A DNA stretch of 12,367 nucleotides, taken from assembly GCA_016200725.1 (NCBI GenBank), contig JACQEE010000223.1, positions 1 to 12,367 on the forward strand. The letters are read 5' to 3'. Each line of letters opens with the position of its first letter. The first letter of the stretch is position 1. The translations under genes and the position numbers were made by a program. Shown one piece after another: positions 7,688-12,367 of the stretch. This DNA comes from Chloroflexota bacterium. Its GTDB lineage: Bacteria; Chloroflexota; Dehalococcoidia; SHYB01. The notes beneath the pieces were generated by a model. That model saw nothing but the letters and a program-made list of their open reading frames with translations, was not told the DNA's origin and made no database searches.

Positions 7688-7693
7688 AGTATA
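7688..7693 (-). promoter_or_regulatory. Predicted -10 box of the hydrolase-selB unit
   Basis: TATACT on the minus strand ends 6 nt before the ATG at 7681, placing the transcript start at or beside the start codon. No well-spaced -35 is seen: TTACAC at 7719-7714 would need a 20-bp spacer. The call is weak, but it parallels the leaderless layout at nurA. Confidence 0.4.
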
Positions 7694-7719
7694 GGGCGTG
7701 GAAGCGTCGCTGCGTGTAA

Positions 7720-7740
7720 GGGCGCATCTCAGGTGCGCCC
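7720..7740. repeat. Inverted repeat between divergent promoters
   Basis: GGGCGCA (7720-7726) and TGCGCCC (7734-7740) form a perfect 7-bp inverted repeat. The stem can extend by a T-G and a C-G pair to nine pairs with a TCA loop. It lies in the 199-nt divergent space, about 40-60 bp upstream of the hydrolase start and about 60-80 bp upstream of the predicted nuo start. It could be a repressor or activator site, or a dispersed GC-rich palindrome; sequence alone does not decide. Confidence 0.5.
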
Positions 7741-7764
7741 GCACCGATTGTGCAATATTTCACC

Positions 7765-7793
7765 TTGCGGTTCCGATACCCCTGTGCTATAGT
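7765..7793 (+). promoter_or_regulatory. Predicted nuo operon promoter (extended -10)
   Basis: TTGCGG (7765-7770), a 17-bp spacer, then TATAGT (7788-7793) preceded by TG at 7785-7786, an extended -10. Transcription would start near 7800, giving a leader of about 80 nt before nuoA. I see no riboswitch-like fold in that leader. This is the best promoter match in the window, as expected for a respiratory operon. Confidence 0.65.
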
Positions 7794-7880
7794 GCGGCCT
7801 CAGAAAAACCAGGGTTGCCGCCAAGCCCCATTTCCTCTGTTGGCCACCGTCCCCAAGGCTATCAGCCACGGAGAGACGTG

Positions 7881-8249
7881 ATGAGTGATTACGGACTCCT
7901 CGGCATCTACATTCTGTTCGCTATCGCCATCCCTGCGAGCATGCTGCTCATGCCGTGGGCCTTAACGGCGATCCGCGTCAAGCCGCAACACCCGGATAGC
8001 GTCAAGGACGACACGTATGAGTGCGGTATGCGCACCGTCGGTGGCTCCTGGGTGCGCTTCAACTTCCGTTATTACTACTACGCTATCTCATTCCTCGTCT
8101 TCAGCATCGAGACCGTGTTTCTCTTTCCATGGGCTGTCCATGCGCGAAAACTGCACTGGTTCGGTTTCAGCGCGATGGTCGTCTTCATCGCTATCATCAC
8201 CATCGGCCTTGTCTACGAGTGGCGCAAGAAGGCGCTCGACTGGAGTTGA
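7881..8249 (+). CDS. nuoA: NADH-quinone oxidoreductase subunit A
   Basis: 122 residues with three TM helices (about 5-30, 64-85, 95-115), the NuoA layout. The loop between helices 1 and 2 holds the hallmark YECGM with Cys48, the residue exposed in the active/deactive switch of mitochondrial ND3. This subunit sits at the junction of the membrane arm and the Q-module of complex I. Helix 2 reads FSIETVFLFPWA. The family normally has FDxE; here Asp is replaced by Ser75 while Glu77 stays. ATG 7881 is preceded by GGAGAG (7870-7875). The frame is open further upstream to 7698, but that stretch crosses the promoter. It is the first gene of the nuo cluster, and nuoB starts 3 nt after its stop. Confidence 0.95.
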   Translation: MSDYGLLGIYILFAIAIPASMLLMPWALTAIRVKPQHPDSVKDDTYECGMRTVGGSWVRFNFRYYYYAISFLVFSIETVFLFPWAVHARKLHWFGFSAMVVFIAIITIGLVYEWRKKALDWS

Positions 8250-8252
8250 ACG

Positions 8253-8882
8253 GTGGCTGACCCAGCCATGGTCCAGCGTTCCGTTGGCATCCCGCGCGAT
8301 CTCATCACCCAACTCGACCGCGACGAGGGCGTCGAGATCGAGCGCCTCATCAAGGACTCGCCGCGCCAGATCCAGGACGACCCCATCATCGTCCCTGACG
8401 ACCTCCAGAAAAACGTCCTGGTGACATCCGTGGACGCGCTCGTCTCGTGGGGCCGCAAGAACTCTCTCTGGCCGGTCACCTTCGGCCTCGCCTGCTGCGC
8501 CTTCGAAATGATGGGCAGCGCAATGAACCGCTTCGACATCGCGCGCTTCGGCATGGAGGCCTTCCGCGCCTCGCCGCGCCAGGCCGACCTCATGATCGTC
8601 TCCGGCACTGTCACCTGGAAGATGGCTGTGCCTATCCGCCGCATCTACGAGCAGATGGCCGAGCCCCGCTGGGTCATCTCCATGGGCGTCTGCGCCACGA
8701 GCGGCGGCCCCTACTACGAGTCCTACAGCGTCGTCCCCGGCGTCAACCGTGTCATCCCCGTCGATGTGTATGTCCCCGGCTGCCCGCCGCGCCCCGACGC
8801 TCTCCTCTATGCCATCATGAAACTCCACGAGAAGATCAAGCGCGGCACCATCGAGAAGCGGAGGACGTTCGTCCGTGACTAG
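8253..8882 (+). CDS. nuoB: NADH-quinone oxidoreductase subunit B (cluster N2 subunit)
   Basis: 209 residues. NuoB carries [4Fe-4S] cluster N2, which passes electrons to quinone. Its four ligands are visible: the tandem Cys81-Cys82 in LACCAFEMM, Cys147 in GVCATSGG and Cys177 in PGCPPRPD. The core begins near [10 protein letters not shown] (54-63), so about 53 residues precede it, including an acidic stretch ([10 protein letters not shown]); this is longer than in short NuoB proteins. GTG 8253 is chosen because GGAG (8242-8245) lies seven nt upstream inside the nuoA end. An ATG at 8268 would drop only five residues and has no clear Shine-Dalgarno. The 3' end overlaps nuoC by 8 nt. Confidence 0.95.
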   Translation: MADPAMVQRSVGIPRDLITQLDRDEGVEIERLIKDSPRQIQDDPIIVPDDLQKNVLVTSVDALVSWGRKNSLWPVTFGLACCAFEMMGSAMNRFDIARFGMEAFRASPRQADLMIVSGTVTWKMAVPIRRIYEQMAEPRWVISMGVCATSGGPYYESYSVVPGVNRVIPVDVYVPGCPPRPDALLYAIMKLHEKIKRGTIEKRRTFVRD

Positions 8883-9327
8883 CGCCTATCCAGCCGCCCA
8901 ACTCGCCGAGCGTATCGAAGCACGCTTCCCTGGCTCCGTGACAGGCAGCAACACTCGCGACGTCTTCGTTCGCGCCGAGCGCACCCTCGAGGTCGCGCGC
9001 TTTTTGCACGACGATCCTGGCCTCGCCTTCGACTTCCTCGTCTACCTCACCGCCGTCGATTACATCGACTACTTCGAGGTGGTCTATCGCCTGACATCGC
9101 TCAAGCACAACCACGGCGCTGTCGTGAAGACGCGCGCGTATGGTCGCGAGGCCCCGACCGTCCCCTCCGTGTTCCCTATCTGGAAAGGCGCCGACTATCA
9201 AGAGCGCGAGGTCTACGACCTGATGGGCGTGCGCTTCGCTGGCCATCCCAACCTCAAACGCATCATGACCTGGGAAGGCTTCGAAGGGCACCCCCTGCGG
9301 AAAGACTTCATCCTGAACAGACCCTAA
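8875..9327 (+). CDS. nuoC: NADH-quinone oxidoreductase subunit C
   Basis: 150 residues, the stand-alone 30-kDa subunit and not a NuoCD fusion. The C-terminal signature [17 protein letters not shown], then GHPNLKRIM and EGHPLRKDF, is diagnostic. The N-terminal half ([20 protein letters not shown]) matches the family alpha/beta domain. It is a peripheral Q-module subunit packed against NuoD and NuoB. The start is GTG 8875, overlapping the nuoB stop by 8 nt, with GGAGG at 8860-8864 ten nt upstream. Overlap and spacing imply translational coupling with nuoB. Confidence 0.95.
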   Translation: MTSAYPAAQLAERIEARFPGSVTGSNTRDVFVRAERTLEVARFLHDDPGLAFDFLVYLTAVDYIDYFEVVYRLTSLKHNHGAVVKTRAYGREAPTVPSVFPIWKGADYQEREVYDLMGVRFAGHPNLKRIMTWEGFEGHPLRKDFILNRP

Positions 9328-9331
9328 TCCA

Positions 9332-10435
9332 ATGGTCCTCAAGTCCGAACCCATAACCGTCAACATTGGCCCGCAGCATCCGAGCACGCACGGGGTATTC
9401 CGCTTGCGCGTCGCCTTCGACGGCGAGGTCATTCAGGACGTCGAGCCGGTCTTCGGCTACCTGCACCGCGGCTCCGAGAAACTAGCCGAGGAGCGCACGT
9501 ACACGCAGGTGATCACGCTCACCGACCGCCTCGACTACACCGCCTCGATGTCCAACAACCTCGCCTACGTGCTCGCCGTCGAGAAACTCATGGGGGTCGA
9601 CGCGCCTGAGCGTGCGAAGTACATCCGCACGATGATGGCTGAACTGATGCGCGTCGGAGCCCACCTGATGATGATGGGCTTCTTCCTCCAAGACCTCGGT
9701 GCCTTCGCCACGCCCCTGATGTATGCCTTCCGCGAACGCGAGCGCATCCTCGACCTCTTCGAGATGGTCTGCGGCGCGCGCATCACCGTCACGTACATGC
9801 GCGTCGGCGGCGTCAACGACGACCTGCCTCCCGAGTTCATGCCTGCGCTCAAGCAATTCCTCGTTGACATGCCGCATCGCCTCGACGAGTACGAGCAACT
9901 GCTGCGTGAGAACGAAATCTTGATCATGCGTACGAAGAACATCGGTATCCTGAAGCCCGAAGTGGCGATCAATGGCTCGCTCTCTGGCCCCGTCCTGCGC
10001 GCCAGCGGTGTGCCCTGGGACCTGCGCAAGTCCGACCCCTACGAGGTCTACGATCGCATGCAGTTCGATGTCCCCATCGGTCTCGTTGGCGACAACTACG
10101 ATCGTTTCCTCGTCCGCATGGAAGAGATGCGGCAGAGCCTGCGCATCGTGAAGCAGTGCATGGAGCAGATTCCGGAAGGCCCCCACCGCGTGGACCTGCC
10201 ACCGCTTCTCTGGCCCCCTGCAGGCGACGCCTATGGCCACATCGAGGCACCCAAGGGTGAACTCGGTTTCTATCTCGTCAGCGATGGCGGTATCGCGCCC
10301 TACCGCTGCGCTATCCGCTCCCCCTCGCTCATCAACCTGACCCTGCTCAAAGAGATGCTCGTCGGGTGGAAGATGGCCGACCTCATCACCATCTTCGGCA
10401 GCATCGACGTGAACATGGGCGAGGTGGACCGCTGA
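9332..10435 (+). CDS. nuoD: NADH-quinone oxidoreductase subunit D (49-kDa)
   Basis: 367 residues, usual for stand-alone NuoD. It forms most of the quinone cavity. GPQHPSTHGVFRL (13-25) carries the HPSTHG loop; His20 and Tyr69 (RLDYTASMSNN) match the quinone head-group pair known in Thermus Nqo4 (His38, Tyr87). TYMRVGGVNDDLP and the C-terminus MGEVDR are also typical. The protein belongs to the NiFe-hydrogenase large-subunit superfamily, but the Ni-binding CxxC pairs are absent, so it is not a hydrogenase. No Shine-Dalgarno is seen before ATG 9332; the 4-nt gap after nuoC suggests coupled translation. Its TGA overlaps the nuoH ATG by one base. Confidence 0.96.
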   Translation: MVLKSEPITVNIGPQHPSTHGVFRLRVAFDGEVIQDVEPVFGYLHRGSEKLAEERTYTQVITLTDRLDYTASMSNNLAYVLAVEKLMGVDAPERAKYIRTMMAELMRVGAHLMMMGFFLQDLGAFATPLMYAFRERERILDLFEMVCGARITVTYMRVGGVNDDLPPEFMPALKQFLVDMPHRLDEYEQLLRENEILIMRTKNIGILKPEVAINGSLSGPVLRASGVPWDLRKSDPYEVYDRMQFDVPIGLVGDNYDRFLVRMEEMRQSLRIVKQCMEQIPEGPHRVDLPPLLWPPAGDAYGHIEAPKGELGFYLVSDGGIAPYRCAIRSPSLINLTLLKEMLVGWKMADLITIFGSIDVNMGEVDR

Positions 10436-11712
10436 TGGACAACCTGCCTGTTGGTTGCCAGGCGCCCGGCCATTGGGATGGCATGTCCTTCTGGCGCGAG
10501 TGGATCATCAACTTCTTCCCGCGCACCGGCGACTCGATGTGCCACGGTATGCGGAGCGCGGGCTTCGCCGACTGGGGCATCTTGATCGTCATGGGCATTA
10601 TCGGCAGCCTGATCATCGTTAACGTGGCCGCGCTAGCCGTGCCATTCGTCGTGCTGCTCGAGCGCAAACTGCTTGGCCGCTTCCAGCACCGCATCGGCCC
10701 CAACCGCGTCGGCATCTTCGGTTCCCTCCAGCCCCTCGCCGATGCAATCAAACTGATGACCAAAGAAGACACCACGCCGCGTGCCGCCGATCGCCTCGTC
10801 TTCATGCTGGCCCCGCTCGCCTTCGCGATTCCCGTCCTGCTGATGTACGCTCCGCTCCCGTGGGCGCAGAACACCGTGCTCGCCGACCTCGATACCGGCA
10901 TCCTCTTCGTCATCGCCGTTGGCAGCGCGGCCGAAGTAGGCGTCTTCATGGCCGGCTGGTCGTCGAACAACAAGTACTCGCTCTTCGGCGCCATGCGCGC
11001 CGTCGCCATGGTCGTCTCCTACGAGATCCCGCTGATCCTCTCCGTCGTCGGCGTGATCCTGCTTGCCGGGTCGCTCAAACTCAGCGACATCATCGCCAAT
11101 CAGCACCCGATACCGAACATCCTCTGGCAGCCCCTCGGCTTCCTCGTCTTCCTCATCGCTGTAACCGCTGAACTGAATCGCGCGCCATTCGACCTGCTCG
11201 AGGCCGACTCGGAAATCGTAGCTGGCTTCCACACTGAGTACAGCGGCATGAAATGGGCCATGGTCCAGTTAGGCGAATACGCCGCGCTCATCGGCTTCTC
11301 GGGCATCATCTCCACACTCTTCCTCGCCGGATGGAAAGGCCCCTTCTGGTTGCCCGGCTATATCTGGCTGGTGCTGAAGATCATGATGTTCCTCACGCTC
11401 TTCATTTGGGTGCGCGCCACGCTGCCGCGCCTGCGCATCGACCAGATCATGGGCTTCGGCTGGAAGTTCCTGCTCCCGCTCTCCATCGTGAATATCTTCG
11501 TCACCGCCGCCGAAGTCGTCGCCTACCCCGATGGCCTGCCTAAGTGGCTTATCGCCGTGAATTTCGCCGTCGCCGCAGCCTGTATCGTCGGCCTCATTCG
11601 CTTGATGGGTTTCGATGGCCGCACGCGCGACGTCGCCGCTCAGGGACGCGAGATCTACGCGCACACAGGTACACATGGCGGCGCGGTCCAGGTCGTAGGA
11701 AGAGGAGGCTAG
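10435..11712 (+). CDS. nuoH: NADH-quinone oxidoreductase subunit H
   Basis: 425 residues, about 100 longer than E. coli NuoH. It is the membrane subunit that closes the quinone tunnel and links the Q-module to the proton-pumping arm. The core marks are LLERKLLGRFQHRIGPNRVG (74-93), ELNRAPFDLLEADSEIVAG (246-264) and FHTEYSGMKWA (265-275); the family is usually EAESE, here EADSE. The body has about eight TM helices. Two additions stand out: about 45 residues before the first helix (with Cys8 and Cys36), and an extra hydrophobic helix (371-391) followed by a polar tail. The start at ATG 10435 overlaps the nuoD stop (TGATG). The frame is open upstream inside nuoD, which I ignore. nuoEFG, often found between nuoD and nuoH, is absent here. 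Confidence 0.95.
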   Translation: MDNLPVGCQAPGHWDGMSFWREWIINFFPRTGDSMCHGMRSAGFADWGILIVMGIIGSLIIVNVAALAVPFVVLLERKLLGRFQHRIGPNRVGIFGSLQPLADAIKLMTKEDTTPRAADRLVFMLAPLAFAIPVLLMYAPLPWAQNTVLADLDTGILFVIAVGSAAEVGVFMAGWSSNNKYSLFGAMRAVAMVVSYEIPLILSVVGVILLAGSLKLSDIIANQHPIPNILWQPLGFLVFLIAVTAELNRAPFDLLEADSEIVAGFHTEYSGMKWAMVQLGEYAALIGFSGIISTLFLAGWKGPFWLPGYIWLVLKIMMFLTLFIWVRATLPRLRIDQIMGFGWKFLLPLSIVNIFVTAAEVVAYPDGLPKWLIAVNFAVAAACIVGLIRLMGFDGRTRDVAAQGREIYAHTGTHGGAVQVVGRGG

Positions 11713-11714
11713 CC

Positions 11715-12206
11715 ATGTACGGCGAAGGCATGCTCAAAGGCATGATGGTGACCGCGAAGCACCTCTTCAAAAAGCCGGTCACGGTGCAGTACCCCGAGGA
11801 GCGTCTCACTCCGCAGCCGCGCTTCCGTGGCTACGAGTTCGTTTGGTACGAAGACCGCTGCACCGGCTGCGCCTCCTGTGCAAAATACTGCCCCCTCGGC
11901 ACCATTCGCATCGTCACCAATCCCCAGCCGCAGCCTAACGTCGGCAACAAGTACGGCCTCGAGGTATTCGACATCGATACTGGCCGCTGCATGTTCTGCG
12001 GCCTCTGCGTCGAGGCCTGCCCCTACGATGCGCTCTTCATGGGCACGGCCTATGAGCGCGCCACCTACACGCGTAAGAGCATGGTCGTCCATATTGATGA
12101 ACTCCGCGCCGCCGAGAAGAAGCCCAGCGCCTTCGCGCGCCCGCAACTCCACGGCGTCGACTACGGAGACCGCGCATCGCTGCCCAGTCCGGAGGCCGGT
12201 CGCTAA
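11715..12206 (+). CDS. nuoI: NADH-quinone oxidoreductase subunit I (2x[4Fe-4S])
   Basis: 163 residues. It holds two ferredoxin-type motifs: Cys49, Cys52, Cys55, Cys59 (CTGCASCAKYCP) and Cys92, Cys95, Cys98, Cys102 (CMFCGLCVEACP). These bind clusters N6a and N6b, which feed electrons to N2 in NuoB. The N-terminal helix region (MLKGMMVTAKHLFKKPVTVQYPEE) is the family membrane-surface segment. A strong AGAGGAGG (11701-11708) lies six nt before ATG 11715, inside the nuoH end; the gap to nuoH is 2 nt. If the N-module is truly missing, this subunit is the likely entry point for electrons, as proposed for ferredoxin-using complex I types. Confidence 0.96.
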   Translation: MYGEGMLKGMMVTAKHLFKKPVTVQYPEERLTPQPRFRGYEFVWYEDRCTGCASCAKYCPLGTIRIVTNPQPQPNVGNKYGLEVFDIDTGRCMFCGLCVEACPYDALFMGTAYERATYTRKSMVVHIDELRAAEKKPSAFARPQLHGVDYGDRASLPSPEAGR

Positions 12207-12209
12207 CCC

Positions 12210-12367
12210 ATGCACCTCAGCACCGGCCCATCGATTGCCTTCTGGATGCTCGCCTCAGTGGCCGTAGCCTCCGCGGTGGCGGTCATCACCTTGCGCGACA
12301 TCTTCCGGGCGGCGCTCTTCCTCGTCGTTACCTTCCTCTCGATCGCCGGGCTTTACATCACGCTCAA
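12210..12367 (+). CDS. nuoJ: NADH-quinone oxidoreductase subunit J (3' partial)
   Basis: Only the first 52 codons are in the window. The product starts IAFWMLASVAVASAVAVI, continues LRDIFRAALFLVVTF and then SIAGLYITL, the first two TM helices of NuoJ with the typical FW start and the AGLY(I/V) motif. NuoJ is a membrane-arm subunit beside the quinone module. ATG 12210 follows the nuoI stop by 3 nt; GGAGG (12191-12195) is 14 nt away, rather far. nuoK, L, M and N are expected beyond the window. Confidence 0.88.
   Translation, partial: MHLSTGPSIAFWMLASVAVASAVAVITLRDIFRAALFLVVTFLSIAGLYITL

Noticed and set aside
8088..8828. 246-codon minus-strand frame spanning nuoA and nuoB
   Set aside because: It is a low-complexity Asp/Ala/His shadow with no family features, and it crosses two well-supported genes.
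9482..10240. 252-codon minus-strand frame inside nuoD
   Set aside because: Its His/Asp/Glu/Val-rich composition is typical of the antisense of a GC-rich gene; nuoD covers it with strong motifs.
9332..12206. Energy-converting hydrogenase (Ech/Hyc type) instead of complex I
   Set aside because: The NuoD homologue lacks the Ni-binding Cys pairs, and nuoA and nuoJ are present, which hydrogenases of that type lack.

Overview
The window is a dense, GC-rich bacterial chromosome segment holding twelve genes in three blocks. Two observations suggest Chloroflexota, perhaps Dehalococcoidia or a relative: a nuo cluster in which nuoH follows nuoD directly with no nuoEFG, and a large membrane protein kinase carrying a PQQ-type propeller. 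This is inference from gene content and protein style; no rRNA or marker search could be run.

Block 1 (1-3414, + strand). The 3' part of a membrane-anchored Ser/Thr kinase (non-RD kinase domain, zinc ribbon, one TM helix, outside beta-propeller) is followed after 41 nt by hemW, a radical-SAM haem chaperone.

Block 2 (7681-3411, - strand, convergent with block 1). An alpha/beta-hydrolase-fold gene, selB (selenocysteine elongation factor), a short intergenic stretch with a REP-like hairpin and a promoter, a nurA-family nuclease gene, and a small unknown ORF overlapping the nurA end. The small ORF and hemW share one CTAG, which supplies a stop codon to each strand. The hydrolase and nurA both have a -10-like hexamer 6-8 nt before the ATG, suggesting leaderless messages. 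selB instead has a Shine-Dalgarno and a TTG start.

Block 3 (7765-end, + strand, divergent from block 2). A good extended -10 promoter precedes nuoA-B-C-D-H-I-J (J cut by the window end), tightly packed with 1-8 nt overlaps or 2-4 nt gaps. These encode the membrane arm and Q-module of complex I. The NADH-oxidising N-module genes are absent from the interval where they usually sit, so the electron donor is open (ferredoxin, F420H2, or NADH through nuoEFG elsewhere).

No tRNA, rRNA, CRISPR array or insertion sequence was seen. Every stretch over 300 bases is covered by a gene. The least conventional items are the small ORF with a reading-frame conflict at the nurA end, the symmetric four-Cys insert in NurA, the hydrolase that has lost its catalytic His, the Asp-to-Ser change in a conserved NuoA motif, and two short palindromes sitting just upstream of promoters.
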